DNA of 64,000 nucleotides from Micromonospora sp. WMMD1082 (GCF_029626175.1 NZ_JARUBM010000002.1:1364001-1428000); one strand, 5' to 3'. Positions 51,388 to 60,455 are shown, numbered from the stretch's first letter. A program made the numbers and translations. Notes: generated by a model from the letters alone, not told the origin.

Positions 51388-52263
51388 TCAGGCCCCGTCG
51401 TCGGCCTTGGCCTCGTCCTGCTCCTTGCCCAGCCGCGCCTCGACCGCCTGCGGCTCGTACATCTCCTCGACGACGCGCAGGTAGAGCTCGTTGGGATTGG
51501 GCAGGTTCTTGACCTCGCGCAGCGCCTGCTCCTGACCGGCGGACTCCAGCACGAAGGTGCCGTAGTTGAGCGCCCGGCCGGCCGGCGACTGTTCATACTT
51601 CATGTCGGTGACCCGGACCAGGGGCATCATGGCGACCCGCCGGGTGATGATCCCGTTGACCACCATGACCCGCTTGTTGGTCAGGATGAATCGGTCGTAC
51701 CACCAGTCGGCGACCCGCCACGCCACCCAGCCCATCACCGCGAACCAGAGCAGGACCGCGACCGTGGTGAGCGCGCCGACATCCTGACCGGCGAGGAAGC
51801 CGGAGAGGTAGCCGAGCACGAACGTGGCGGCCACGCCGATGATGATCGGAGTGACGAGGTGGATCCAGTGTCGCTTCCACTCGCCCCGGTAGCGCTCGGT
51901 GGGAAACAGGTAACGGGCGACCAGCGAGCTGGGCTCGTCCTCCAACGGCAGCACCCGCCGGGGGGTGGCACCGCTCGCGTCGGCCCGCAGCCCGGCCAGC
52001 TCCTCCTCGGAGATCTGCGGGGGAAGGTAGCCAGCCTCCGGATCGCGCACCCAGGTCCGGCCTGACCGGCCCTCGCCGGCGTACCCCGGACCGTCGCCGT
52101 AGCCGGCGTCGTCGGAGAAGGACGGACCGTCGGAGAGACCAGCGCCGGAGCCGTAGCCCGGCCCGTCGTCGGGGTCGACCCGGGGGATCGGCTCGGTGTC
52201 GCGTTCCCGGCGGGCCCGGTCGGGGTCGTCGGGATCGAAGGGTGGGCCGGAGGGGCTTCCCAT
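51388..52263 (-). CDS. Membrane protein with bacterial PH domain
   Basis: A 291-residue protein. The N-terminal 100 residues are Gly/Asp-rich and disordered. Two membrane helices follow (WIHLVTPIIIGVAATFVLGY and LTTVAVLLWFAVMGWVAWRV), then a bPH_2-type PH-like domain, RFILTNKRVMVVNGIITRRV ending in KNLPNPNELYLRVVEEMY. The function is unknown; members are widespread in actinobacteria. The ATG at 52263 lies seven bases after the stop of the 52-residue gene upstream. Confidence 0.88.
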   Translation of the reverse strand: MGSPSGPPFDPDDPDRARRERDTEPIPRVDPDDGPGYGSGAGLSDGPSFSDDAGYGDGPGYAGEGRSGRTWVRDPEAGYLPPQISEEELAGLRADASGATPRRVLPLEDEPSSLVARYLFPTERYRGEWKRHWIHLVTPIIIGVAATFVLGYLSGFLAGQDVGALTTVAVLLWFAVMGWVAWRVADWWYDRFILTNKRVMVVNGIITRRVAMMPLVRVTDMKYEQSPAGRALNYGTFVLESAGQEQALREVKNLPNPNELYLRVVEEMYEPQAVEARLGKEQDEAKADDGA

Positions 52264-52269
52264 CGGAGA

Positions 52270-52428
52270 CTAGGCGACCAGGGAGGTGAAGAAGTCGCCG
52301 AAGCCCTGGGCGATGTCCACGATGCCGCCGCCCAGCGACTTGAACACGTCCGCGGCGGAATTCGGCCGGTAGGCGACGAAGAAGATCAAGAATGCGATTC
52401 CGGCCCAGGTGAGGACCTTCTTGACCAT
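52270..52428 (-). CDS. 52-residue membrane protein
   Basis: A short gene below the usual size cut-off: ATG 52428, TAG 52270. The product starts MVKKVLTWAGIAFLIFFVAY, a single membrane helix, followed by an amphipathic part SLGGGIVDIAQGFGDFFTSL. The clean start with GAGAGG upstream and a sensible protein make this a real gene. I believe near-identical short proteins occur in related actinomycetes. The function is unknown. It is probably transcribed with the PH-domain gene. Confidence 0.75.
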   Translation of the reverse strand: MVKKVLTWAGIAFLIFFVAYRPNSAADVFKSLGGGIVDIAQGFGDFFTSLVA

Positions 52429-52543
52429 GGCGGGCCATCCTCTCGCGCGGCGCCGGGTCCCATTACCGCAGCGGCACCCAGAGTATCAGCGTGGTGTCTT
52501 ACCGTGAATATCTGCGTCCGTTCTCCGACATTCCGGGGGCTTG

Positions 52544-53227
52544 TCAGGCCTTCCCGTGCAGGTACGGAGATGGTGCGCCATACACGAGCTCGGGTGGTGT
52601 CCACTCGACCAGGTCGTGCAGCAGCACGTCCTCCGCGAGCAGATGCCCCGCACTCGCCGGCCAGGCTATCGCATACAGCCACATTCCCCGAGCCTCGCCG
52701 GCGTACGCGCTTCGATCTGGCAGCGAGTTCACCAACCATAGTGGAGTGGGATGGCCGGCCACTCTGATCCCGGCGCGCCCGACATGCCCGGCGTGTCCCG
52801 GCCCCGGGTCGGTCAGCGCCTCGGCCAACTCCGGGCCGGCGTCCGGGCCGGGCACACCGGCGTACCGCGCGCCCAGGCCCACGCCGGGCTCCTCGGCCAC
52901 GAAGACCACGTCGGCCGGACCGCCACCGAGCGGGGCGGGACCGGCGCAGGCGACCGCCGTGGCGCGCACCCCGAGCCGGTCGTCGCCGGCCCACGCCACG
53001 CCGGTCGTCGTCCAACCGGGAGGCAGCGGCCACGGACACCACAGCGGAACCGCCGGAGACTGCGGCGGGGTGGCGGCCCGGATGTGATTGACCACGCTGG
53101 CCACGATCTCCGCGCCGATGTGCTCGGGCACGTGCAGTGGCGCGATCGGACCGCAGTCGGTGCAGCGGGACTCGCCGTGCATCAGGTCCGGCGGCCGCAC
53201 CGATCCACCGCATCTGGGACAACTCAC
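52544..53227 (-). CDS. DUF6758-like phosphotransfer-region protein with zinc ribbon
   Basis: A 227-residue protein with an N-terminal zinc ribbon (SCPRCGGSVRPPDLMHGESR then CTDCG) and a conserved-looking core, PLWCPWPLPPGWTTTGVAWA, VVFVAEEPGVGLGARYAGVP. It ends LLHDLVEWTPPELVYGAPSP. This matches what I know of actinobacterial DUF6758-type proteins, whose function is unknown. Starts at GTG 53227 (GGAGG 11 bases upstream) or GTG 53239 are both possible. Confidence 0.7.
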   Translation of the reverse strand: MSCPRCGGSVRPPDLMHGESRCTDCGPIAPLHVPEHIGAEIVASVVNHIRAATPPQSPAVPLWCPWPLPPGWTTTGVAWAGDDRLGVRATAVACAGPAPLGGGPADVVFVAEEPGVGLGARYAGVPGPDAGPELAEALTDPGPGHAGHVGRAGIRVAGHPTPLWLVNSLPDRSAYAGEARGMWLYAIAWPASAGHLLAEDVLLHDLVEWTPPELVYGAPSPYLHGKA

Positions 53228-53299
53228 CGCAACAGTCACCTCCCCACCGTCACCCCCCGCCCGCCCCACGTCAAGCCGAGCCCCCGACCCCTCCACCCG

Positions 53300-53360
53300 G
53301 TTGATCATGAAGTTGTTGTCACCCCGCCCGGCGTGTCGCGACAACAACTTCATGATCAAC
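53300..53360. repeat. Long perfect inverted repeat, REP-like element
   Basis: A perfect 21-bp inverted repeat: the left arm 53300-53320 begins GTTGATCATG and the right arm 53340-53360 ends CATGATCAAC, with a 19-base spacer. The arms are AT-rich for this genome. It lies between the SpoU gene stop and the start of the next gene. It may act as a terminator for the SpoU gene, or be a dispersed intergenic repeat; I recall similar motifs being frequent in Micromonospora but cannot verify. Confidence 0.7.
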
Positions 53361-53404
53361 GCCCAGGCCGGCGGGAGGCCGGGGTGGGGAGAGGAGGGGG
53401 TGGG

Positions 53405-54025
53405 TTAGGGGGTGGCGTGGGTGCGGGTCCAGGCGTGCATGGCTATGCCGCTTGCCACGCCGGCGTTGATGGAGCGGGTCGAGCCGTACTGGGCGATGGA
53501 GAAGAGCTGATCGCAGGCGTTCCGGGCGGCGTCGGACAGGCCCGGGCCCTCCTGGCCGAAGAGCAGGACGCACCGCCGGGGCAGCGTGGTGGTCTCCAGC
53601 GGACGGCAGCCGGGCAGGTTGTCGATCCCGATCAGCGGGAGAGCATGCCCCGCCGCCCAGGCGACGAACTGCTCGATCGTCTCGTGGTGGCGTACGTGCT
53701 GGTAGCGATCGGTGACCATGGCGCCGCGCCGGTTCCACCGCCGCCGGCCCACGATGTGCACCTCGGCGGCGAGGAACGCGTTGGCGTTGCGGACCACGGT
53801 GCCGATGTTCAGGTCGTGCTGCCAGTTCTCGATCGCCACGTGGAAGTCGTGCCGTCGCCGGTCGAGGTCGGCGACGATCGCCTCGCGCCGCCAGTAGCGG
53901 TAGCGGTCGACCACGTTGCGCCGGTCGCCCGCAGCGAGCAGCTCCGGGTCGTAGCGGGGATCATCCGGCAGGTCCCCGGGCCAGGGTCCCACGCCGACGT
54001 CGGGCTGCTCACCGGTCACGGTCAC
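53405..54025 (-). CDS. SpoU/TrmH-family RNA methyltransferase
   Basis: A 206-residue 2'-O-methyltransferase of the SpoU class. The three motifs are clear: motif 1 HDLNIGTVVRNANAFLA, motif 2 CVLLFGQEGPGLS, motif 3 QYGSTRSINAGVASGIAMHA. It should fold with a trefoil knot and methylate tRNA or rRNA. The N-terminal 65 residues lack a known substrate-binding domain, so the target is unknown. Confidence 0.93.
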   Translation of the reverse strand: MTVTGEQPDVGVGPWPGDLPDDPRYDPELLAAGDRRNVVDRYRYWRREAIVADLDRRRHDFHVAIENWQHDLNIGTVVRNANAFLAAEVHIVGRRRWNRRGAMVTDRYQHVRHHETIEQFVAWAAGHALPLIGIDNLPGCRPLETTTLPRRCVLLFGQEGPGLSDAARNACDQLFSIAQYGSTRSINAGVASGIAMHAWTRTHATP

Positions 54026-54152
54026 GCAGGTTACGCTCCGCCGCCCGGCCTGCCGGCGCCGCGGGTGGGCACCGCCAGGGGCTGGGCACGCCAGGCTGAG
54101 CAGGCCGGCTGGGCGGGCCGAGGGCTAGGCACGCCAGGGCCGGCTGGCCCGG

Positions 54153-54644
54153 TCAGCGCAGGGCGAGCGCTCCACCGAGTCGATCGAGGAAGCGACGGTC
54201 GGCGGGGGCCAGCGCGCCGCCCGGCGTCATCGCGGACGCGGTGCGGCAGACGCGGGCCGCGACCGACTGCACCCACTGCCGGTACGCCGCCGAGTCGGCC
54301 GGGTCGGCGCGGCGGCCGAGCACCCGTACGACGGCCCGGCAGCCGGCGAGCACGTCCACCGGGTCGACGAGTTGGGCAGCCGGTGCGGGTACCCCGTCGT
54401 GCCGGGAGTAGATCGCGGCCACCACCGCCCGGACCAGGTCGCTGTCGAAGGCTCGACCGGCGGCCATCGCGTCCAGACCGGCCAGCCCGGCGGCCACGCC
54501 CCGGAACGGTCGCCCCGGGCCGGGCTGCGCGGTCGCCACGATCACCCGTCCCGGCAGGTTGGTGAGCAGATCCCACTCGGTGGCGGAGTAGATCGTCGGG
54601 GTGGTGGTAGTCGTGATGGTGATTCGCTCGCCTCGCTTGCTCAT
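54153..54644 (-). CDS. Unknown soluble protein
   Basis: A 163-residue protein of unknown family. It begins MSKRGERITITTTTTPTIYS, has VIVATAQPGPGRPFRGVAAG, and ends in an alanine-rich helical half. No membrane segment. The ATG at 54644 follows GGAGG at eight bases, which supports the start. Confidence 0.68.
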   Translation of the reverse strand: MSKRGERITITTTTTPTIYSATEWDLLTNLPGRVIVATAQPGPGRPFRGVAAGLAGLDAMAAGRAFDSDLVRAVVAAIYSRHDGVPAPAAQLVDPVDVLAGCRAVVRVLGRRADPADSAAYRQWVQSVAARVCRTASAMTPGGALAPADRRFLDRLGGALALR

Positions 54645-55280
54645 GGCGGGACCTCCGGCGCCAGCATATGCGGCCGAACGAGGACCGGAGCCGGTCCGGA
54701 GTGAACCCGTTACGGCGCGCCGTCGTGAGGTCGAGGGCGTCGTGACCTCCCCGCTCGCCCGGCAGGGTGGACTCGCCGTAGCTCGGGTCGCGGTGGAAGG
54801 TGCCGGAGGCGGCGCGACGGGCGGGGCCGATGGCCACCGGCCGGGGCCGGACGCAATGAGCGGCGGGGCCCTCCCCGGCACCCGCCGCCCACGCTCTGAT
54901 GTTCAAGATTCTGCCGTACGCTCGTCCGGCTGCACAGAGACCGAGGTCACATTTATCTTTTTGTTACATTACCCAGAGTGACTGATCATCAGTCATGAAG
55001 CGATCTCCGCAGGTCGAATAGGTGCTAGTCAACGCCGAAATTGCTGACACACGGGCCCGATTGCCGGTTGATCTCACTGGAAACGCTCCCATCACGGCCG
55101 GTGACGCAAGTGCGACATGCATTTGCACATGCGAACGCTGGCGGAACCGACGGCGGTCGATGCGGACAAAGGCCCCAGCCGGGCCGGAGCCAGGGTTTCG
55201 GCGGCACCACGTCGGGAATGCGATGGGGTACGCCCGGGTTCCACCAGACGTAGCTGTTCCGCGTGATCGGAGAGATTCAG
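54645..55280. promoter_or_regulatory. Gene-free region before thioredoxin with a 17-bp palindrome
   Basis: No gene is supported in these 636 bases. At 54950-54975 is the most AT-rich stretch of the chromosomal part (TTTATCTTTTTGTTACATT). It is followed at 54979-54995 by the palindrome TGACTGAT-C-ATCAGTCA, a likely operator. The thioredoxin ribosome site GGAGAG lies just before 55281. Which gene the palindrome controls is not clear; the next gene to the right is 285 bp away. Confidence 0.45.
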
Positions 55281-55643
55281 ATGGCAACCGTCGAGCTGAC
55301 CACGGCTAATTTCGACCAGGTGACCGAGAGCAACGGCATCGTGCTGGTTGACTTCTGGGCCGACTGGTGCGGCCCCTGCAAGCGGTTCGCCCCCGTCTAC
55401 GAGCGCTCCTCGGCGAAGCACGCGGACATCACCTTCGGCAAGGTGGACACCGAGGCGCAGCAGGACATCGCCGCCAAGTTCGACATCCGGTCCATCCCGA
55501 CCATCATGGCGATCCGCGACGGAGTGATCGTCTTCGCCCAGCCGGGCGCGCTGCCGGAGTCGGCCCTGGAGAACCTCATCGAGCAGGTCCGCGCCCTCGA
55601 CATGGAGGACGTGCGCAAGAAGCTCGCCGAACACAAGCACTGA
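55281..55643 (+). CDS. trxA: Thioredoxin
   Basis: A 120-residue thioredoxin with the active site FWADWCGPCKRFAPV (WCGPC) near residue 30, the cis-proline segment RSIPTIMAIRDG near 75, and the usual length. It ends in a charged extension (EDVRKKLAEHKH). The ATG at 55281 has GGAGAG upstream; six codons further upstream an alternative ATG exists. It is a cytosolic disulphide reductase. Confidence 0.95.
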   Translation: MATVELTTANFDQVTESNGIVLVDFWADWCGPCKRFAPVYERSSAKHADITFGKVDTEAQQDIAAKFDIRSIPTIMAIRDGVIVFAQPGALPESALENLIEQVRALDMEDVRKKLAEHKH

Positions 55644-55705
55644 CGCCCGGCTCGACACCAACGACCTCGCACGCCCGGCGCGACGGCGAGTTGCTTGCGC
55701 GGGCG

Positions 55706-55721
55706 TCGTACGTATGTTCGA
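55706..55721. promoter_or_regulatory. LexA (SOS) box
   Basis: TCGTACGTATGTTCGA matches the actinobacterial LexA consensus TCGAAC-N4-GTTCGA at all but one position of the arms. It lies eight bases before the ATG of the radical SAM gene, so LexA would block transcription directly. The M. tuberculosis homologue Rv2578c is a known SOS-regulon gene. Confidence 0.82.
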
Positions 55722-55729
55722 ATGAGTTC

Positions 55730-56770
55730 ATGCGCTGGGAGAACCTCACCGCTCCCCCGGTGGAGGAAGTTCCCGGACGGGCAGCGCCAGCGACACCACC
55801 CCTGCCGCTGGCGCTGCCCGACGCGGTTGTCCGCACCTTCGACACGCCCGGTTTCGCGGGGATGACCTTCTACGAGGTGCGCGCCAAGTCGATCCTCAAC
55901 CGCGTCCCCGGCACATCGCGCGTCCCCTTCGAGTGGACGATCAATCCGTACCGTGGCTGCAGCCACGCCTGTTTATACTGCTTTGCCCGAAACTCTCACA
56001 CGTACCTTGACTTCGACGCGGGAGCGGACTTCGACCGGCAGGTGGTCGTCAAGGTCAACGCCGGCGAGTTGCTGCGTCGCGAGCTGGCCGCACCGCGCTG
56101 GCGGGGCGCGCACGTGGCGATGGGCACCAACGTCGACTGCTACCAGCGGGCCGAGGGGCGCTACCGCCTGATGCCGCCGATCATCGAGGCGCTGCGCGAC
56201 TTCGCGAACCCGTTCTCGATCCTGACCAAGGGCACCCTGATCCTGCGTGACCTGCCCCTGCTGCGGCAGGCGGCCGAGATCACCCGGGTCGGCGTCGCCT
56301 TCTCCGTGGGCTTCGTCGACGAAGGGCTGTGGCGCTCGGTCGAGCCGGGCACGCCCAGCCCGCGCCGGCGACTCGATGCCGTACGCCAGTTCTCCGACGC
56401 CGGATTCGAGGTCGGGGTGCTGATGGCGCCGATCCTGCCCGGCCTCAGCGACTCCGACGAGTCCATCGAGGCCACCGTCGCGGCGATCGCCGCCGCCGGC
56501 GCGGCCAGCGTGACGCCGCTGCCGTTGCACCTACGCCCCGGCGCCCGCGAGTGGTACGCACACTGGCTCGCCCGGGAGCACCCGCACCTGGTCCCCCGCT
56601 ACCGGAAGCTGTTCCGGTCCGGCGCCTACGCGCCGCAGCCGTACCAGCGGGAGCTGACCGCCCGGGTGCGCATCGCCGCCCGCCGCCACGGGCTGCACCG
56701 CCCCGAACGCGGCGACCACCGTGCGGTGCCCCCGTCGCCACCCGCACCGGAACAGCTCAGCCTGCTCTAG
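55730..56770 (+). CDS. Rv2578c-family radical SAM protein (SplB-like)
   Basis: A 346-residue radical SAM enzyme. The iron-sulphur motif is GCSHACLYCFARN (C-x3-C-x2-C, near residue 85), preceded by WTINPYRG and followed by AMGTNVDCYQRAEGRYRLM and SILTKGTLILRDLPLL. These are hallmarks of the Rv2578c group related to spore photoproduct lyase. A role in DNA damage repair is likely. The ATG at 55730 is chosen because it lies directly after the LexA box; no strong ribosome site precedes it, so the mRNA may be leaderless. Confidence 0.93.
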   Translation: MRWENLTAPPVEEVPGRAAPATPPLPLALPDAVVRTFDTPGFAGMTFYEVRAKSILNRVPGTSRVPFEWTINPYRGCSHACLYCFARNSHTYLDFDAGADFDRQVVVKVNAGELLRRELAAPRWRGAHVAMGTNVDCYQRAEGRYRLMPPIIEALRDFANPFSILTKGTLILRDLPLLRQAAEITRVGVAFSVGFVDEGLWRSVEPGTPSPRRRLDAVRQFSDAGFEVGVLMAPILPGLSDSDESIEATVAAIAAAGAASVTPLPLHLRPGAREWYAHWLAREHPHLVPRYRKLFRSGAYAPQPYQRELTARVRIAARRHGLHRPERGDHRAVPPSPPAPEQLSLL

Positions 56771-56816
56771 GGCAGCCGGGCCGGCGGCGCCGGTAGGGCG
56801 GGGTTACAGTCGGCGG

Positions 56817-57224
56817 GTGCGTTCCGCTCAGCAGATCCTCGCCGACTCCGCCGTGATCGCCGTCGTGGGCGCGTCCCGCGATCCGTTCAAGGCCGCGCAC
56901 CGGGTGCCGGCCGAGATGCAGCGGTACGGCTGGCGGATCATCCCGGTCAACCCGACCGCCGACGAGTTGTTCGGCGAGCCGGTCTACCGGTCCCTGGCCG
57001 ACATCCCGCACCCGGTCGATCTGGTCGACGTGTTCCGGCCGGCGGAGGACGCCGTCGAGGTGGTCCGCCAGGCGGTGACGATCGGTGCTCCAGCGGTCTG
57101 GTTGCAGCTGGGCATCGTGTCCCGGCAGGCACGTGAGATCGCGCAGCAGGCCGGGATCGACTACGTCGAGGACCGCTGCCTCATCGTCGAACGGGCCGCC
57201 GCGAACCTCACCCGACTGGGCTGA
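56817..57224 (+). CDS. CoA-binding domain protein (YccU-like)
   Basis: A 135-residue Rossmann-type CoA-binding protein: VIAVVGASRDPFKAAHRVPA, IIPVNPTADELFGEPVYRSL, VDLVDVFRPAEDAVEVVRQA and VWLQLGIVSRQA. The length fits the single-domain family. The GTG at 56817 starts just before the conserved domain. The cellular role is not established. It follows the radical SAM gene after 46 bases on the same strand. Confidence 0.92.
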   Translation: MRSAQQILADSAVIAVVGASRDPFKAAHRVPAEMQRYGWRIIPVNPTADELFGEPVYRSLADIPHPVDLVDVFRPAEDAVEVVRQAVTIGAPAVWLQLGIVSRQAREIAQQAGIDYVEDRCLIVERAAANLTRLG

Positions 57225-57364
57225 GCGGTGCCTCCCGCATCAGCCGCCCGATCTCGTACTCCGCTGTGAAAGTTCACCGCTGCGGGTAGCGTCCCGCAAT
57301 GAGGGCGTCGCCCACCGGGCGAACGGCCGCGCGGAGGCCGTACGGCGGGACGGAGGAGGAGAGC

Positions 57365-57871
57365 GTGGGCCAACCACCGGAGCCGGACCAGCCGCCGTCG
57401 CCCTACGAGCCGGACCAGCCGCCGTCGCCGTACGAGCCACCGCCCGGCGGGCCGCAGCCGCACTACGGACAGCCGTACGGACAGCCGCCGGGTGGGCAGC
57501 AGCCGCACTACGGGCAACCGTCGTACGAACACCCGGGTCAGCCGCCGCACGGCCAGCAGTGGGGACAGCAACCGCCGTACGCCCCGCAGGTGCCCTACGG
57601 GCAGTACGGCCCGCCGTCTCCCCCCGGAGGTGGCGGCGGCACCAACGTGCTCGCGATCCTGTCGCTGGTCTTCGCGTTCGTCTTCGCCCCCGCCGGCATC
57701 GCCCTCGGGCATCTGGCCAAGCGCCAGCTCCGGACCAGCCGCGAGGAGGGCGAGCAGCTCGCCACCTGGGGCCTGATCCTCAGCTACGTCTTCACCGGGG
57801 TATTCCTGGTGGCCTGCTGCGGCTGGCTCGCGCTGGTGCTCTGGGCCGGCTCCGACGGCACCCGCACCTGA
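57365..57871 (+). CDS. DUF4190 membrane protein with Pro/Tyr-rich N-terminus
   Basis: A 168-residue protein. About 85 residues of disordered Pro/Tyr/Gln repeats (PYEPDQPPSPYEPPPGGPQP) precede two membrane helices of the DUF4190 domain: NVLAILSLVFAFVFAPAGIA, GHLAKRQL and ILSYVFTGVFLVACCGWLAL. The GTG at 57365 follows GGAGGAGGAG. A second DUF4190 gene lies at 58933, so the two may be ancient duplicates. Confidence 0.85.
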   Translation: MGQPPEPDQPPSPYEPDQPPSPYEPPPGGPQPHYGQPYGQPPGGQQPHYGQPSYEHPGQPPHGQQWGQQPPYAPQVPYGQYGPPSPPGGGGGTNVLAILSLVFAFVFAPAGIALGHLAKRQLRTSREEGEQLATWGLILSYVFTGVFLVACCGWLALVLWAGSDGTRT

Positions 57872-57879
57872 GAGCGGCA

Positions 57880-57897
57880 CCGGGGGCCGGCCCCCGG
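57880..57897. terminator. Bidirectional terminator hairpin
   Basis: The perfect palindrome CCGGGGGCCGGCCCCCGG fills the 34-bp gap between the convergent DUF4190 and SDR genes and should fold as a very stable hairpin in either transcript. Confidence 0.7.
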
Positions 57898-57905
57898 AAC
57901 GGGGC

Positions 57906-58661
57906 TCAGCGGAACTGGGCCTCCCGCACGCTGTTACCGCCGTCGACCACCAGCATCTGGCCGGTGATGTACGACGCGGCCGGCGAGCAGAGGAACGTGA
58001 TCGCCGCGGCCACCTCGTCCGGCGTGCCGGGGCGCCCCACCGGCGTACCGAGGCCCTGCTTGATCTCGGCCATCGTCGAGGCGGCGGTGTAGATGGTGCC
58101 CGGGGCCACCGCGTTGACCGTCACCCCGTCGGCGATCATCTCCATCGCCAGTGCCCTGGTCAGCCCCACCACGCCGGCCTTGGCCGCCGCGTACGCCGCC
58201 TCGGTGGGCAGCGCGTTGACCGGCCCGGCGGTCGCCGCCAGGTTCACGATCCGGCCCCAGCCCCGCTCGGCCATCCCGCCGATGAACGCCCGGCTGCACA
58301 GGAACGCGGTGGTGAGGTTCCGGTCGATCTCGCCACGCCACTCCTCGTAGCTGAGCTGGGCGACCGGGCGCAGCACCTCCGGGCTGGCACGGCTGGCCAG
58401 GCCGGCGTTGTTGACCAGCACCTCGACGTCACCGAGCTGCTCGGCGACGGCGTCGGCGAGCGCCCCCACCTCCGACTCGTCGGTGAGGTCGGCGACGAAA
58501 CCGGTCACCCCGAGCTCACCGGCCCGTTCGTGGATGCGCCGGGTGGTCGAGACGATCGCCACCCGGGCGCCGAGGTCGGTGAGCCGGCGAGCGGTGGCGT
58601 ACCCGATGCCGTCCGCGCTGCCCGCCCCGGTCACCAGCGCGACCCTGCCGTCCAACCGCAT
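57906..58661 (-). CDS. Short-chain dehydrogenase/reductase
   Basis: A 251-residue classical SDR. The cofactor motif is [24 protein letters not shown] appears in [13 protein letters not shown], and the catalytic residues lie in [20 protein letters not shown] followed by AAAKAGVVG (Y-x3-K). The C-terminus [10 protein letters not shown] is typical of FabG-like enzymes. The ATG at 58661 is used; a GTG two codons earlier is possible. The substrate is unknown. Confidence 0.92.
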   Translation of the reverse strand: MRLDGRVALVTGAGSADGIGYATARRLTDLGARVAIVSTTRRIHERAGELGVTGFVADLTDESEVGALADAVAEQLGDVEVLVNNAGLASRASPEVLRPVAQLSYEEWRGEIDRNLTTAFLCSRAFIGGMAERGWGRIVNLAATAGPVNALPTEAAYAAAKAGVVGLTRALAMEMIADGVTVNAVAPGTIYTAASTMAEIKQGLGTPVGRPGTPDEVAAAITFLCSPAASYITGQMLVVDGGNSVREAQFR

Positions 58662-58932
58662 CGTCACCGGCTCGGGCAGCGACGCCGGCGCGTCCTGGTC
58701 GCCGGGCGCGGGCGCCGTGGCCGGGCGGGTACGCCGGCCGGCACCCGGACGGCTGACGTCCCGTCTCGGTCTGTTGCCGGAACGGTCCGCCGCGCGCGCG
58801 TCAATCCCCATGCCGAGATCCTGCCCTCTGCCGCCGTGCCGGGCAACGCGCACCCCCGTGCCGGGCGCGTCGCGATGTGCGCGGCGATGACTACCCTGAC
58901 TGCGCCACAACAGCGCGACGGAAGAGAGCCCG

Positions 58933-59490
58933 ATGACACAGCCCCCGCCGTCCGGCGGCTGGCCCGACCCCGCGTCGACCGGCCAGCCGTCCAGCCCGCC
59001 CGTCGACCCGACCCTGCCGGTGAGCCCGCAGCCGCAGGTGCCGGCGCAGCCCACCGGGTACGACCCGTACCAGCCGGCCGCCGACCCGTACGCCGGCGTG
59101 CCGGCGGACCCCGGCTCACCGCAGGCCGCCGCGCCGTACCCGCCCGCCGGCTATCCACCGGCCCCGCCCGCCGGTTACCCGCCGGCCCCGCCCGGCTACG
59201 GCTATCCCCCGCCGCCCGGCTACGGCTATCCGCAGCAGCGGACGAACTCGCTGGCCATCGTCGCGCTGGTGCTCTCCCTGATCGGGGTCGGTTCGTGCAT
59301 CACCGCCCCGATCGGCGCGATCATGGGGCACGTGGCGATGCGCCAGATCCGGGAGACCGGCGAGGGCGGCGAGGGGATGGCGAAGGCGGCCATCATCGTC
59401 GGCTGGATCCTCACCGGCCTGCTCGCCCTGGTGATCATCGGCTACGGCGTGGCGATCGCCTTCGCCATCGCGAACTCGTCCTCCGTCTGA
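58933..59490 (+). CDS. DUF4190 membrane protein
   Basis: A 185-residue protein with a Pro/Tyr/Gly-rich disordered N-terminus ([20 protein letters not shown]) of about 100 residues and two membrane helices in a DUF4190 domain: [58 protein letters not shown]. The ATG follows GGAAGAGAG. The function is unknown; the layout matches the gene at 57365. Confidence 0.87.
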   Translation: MTQPPPSGGWPDPASTGQPSSPPVDPTLPVSPQPQVPAQPTGYDPYQPAADPYAGVPADPGSPQAAAPYPPAGYPPAPPAGYPPAPPGYGYPPPPGYGYPQQRTNSLAIVALVLSLIGVGSCITAPIGAIMGHVAMRQIRETGEGGEGMAKAAIIVGWILTGLLALVIIGYGVAIAFAIANSSSV

Positions 59491-59494
59491 CCGC

Positions 59495-59529
59495 CACGCC
59501 CGCCCCGGCCCGAGGTCTGGGCGGGCGTG
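59495..59529 (+). terminator. Terminator hairpin after DUF4190 gene
   Basis: Perfect 11-bp inverted repeat CACGCCCGCCC (59495-59505) / GGGCGGGCGTG (59519-59529) starting five bases after the stop codon. Confidence 0.72.
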
Positions 59530-59609
59530 CGCGGAGACCGGCGACAGCGCCGGGCCCGCCTGACTTAACGATCACTAAGACGTTGGTGACGTCACGGTAA
59601 CCTCATGCC

Positions 59610-60455
59610 GTGACCGCGGTGAATGGACCTGTGGCAGATCGCACCGACCGTCGACTGGTGGTTATCACCGGGGCCAGCTCCGGCATCGGACTGGCCGCCG
59701 CGATCGACCTGGCGCGTCGCGGTGACCAGGTGGTGCTCGTCGGTCGCGACCCGTCCCGGCTGCGGGTCGCGGCCGACGAGGTACGCGAGGCGTCCGGGGA
59801 GCGGCCCGAGGTGTTCCGGGCCGACTTCGCCGTCCTCGACGACGTCCGGCAGTTGGCCGCGCAGCTGCGCGCCGCGTACGACCGGATCGACGTGCTGGCC
59901 AACAACGCCGGCGCGATCGTGCTGCAACCGGTCACCACCGTCGACGGCTTCGAGCTGTCCATCCAGGCCAACCACCTGGCTCCCTTCCTGCTCGGCAACC
60001 TGCTGGCCGACCGGGTCCGTCGGATGGTGGTGACCGCCTCCGGCGCGCACCGCAGCGGCGCGCTCGACCCCGACGACCTCAACGCGCCGCTGCGCCGCTA
60101 CCGCCCGCTGTCCGCGTACGGCACCAGCAAGCAGGCGAACATCCTGTTCACCGCCGAGGCGGCGCGGAGGTGGCCGCGCGTCGACTCGTACTGCTTCCAT
60201 CCCGGGGTGGTGCGGACCCGCTTCGGCAACGAGAGCCGGGTGGTCGCCCTGGGCATGCGGCTGCTGCCCCTGCGCGGGCCGGTCAAGGGTGCGCGGACGC
60301 TGGTGTGGCTGGCCAACCAGGACCGGTCCCGCCTGATCAACGGCGGCTACTACTTCGACTGCCGCCCGCGCCGCCCGTTGCGCAGGGCGGCCGACCCGCG
60401 ACTCGCGGCGCGGCTCTGGATGGCCAGCGCCGCCGCGCTCGGCATCCCCGCCTGA
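59610..60455 (+). CDS. Short-chain dehydrogenase/reductase (retinol dehydrogenase type)
   Basis: A 281-residue SDR. VVITGASSGIGLAAAIDLAR is the cofactor motif, VLANNAGAIV follows, and the active site is VVTASGAHRSG with YGTSKQANILF (Y-x3-K). The longer C-terminus and YCFHPGVVRTRFG resemble the retinol dehydrogenase/oxidoreductase subgroup. The GTG is at 59610. It is transcribed away from the DUF4190 terminator. The substrate is unknown. Confidence 0.92.
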   Translation: MTAVNGPVADRTDRRLVVITGASSGIGLAAAIDLARRGDQVVLVGRDPSRLRVAADEVREASGERPEVFRADFAVLDDVRQLAAQLRAAYDRIDVLANNAGAIVLQPVTTVDGFELSIQANHLAPFLLGNLLADRVRRMVVTASGAHRSGALDPDDLNAPLRRYRPLSAYGTSKQANILFTAEAARRWPRVDSYCFHPGVVRTRFGNESRVVALGMRLLPLRGPVKGARTLVWLANQDRSRLINGGYYFDCRPRRPLRRAADPRLAARLWMASAAALGIPA

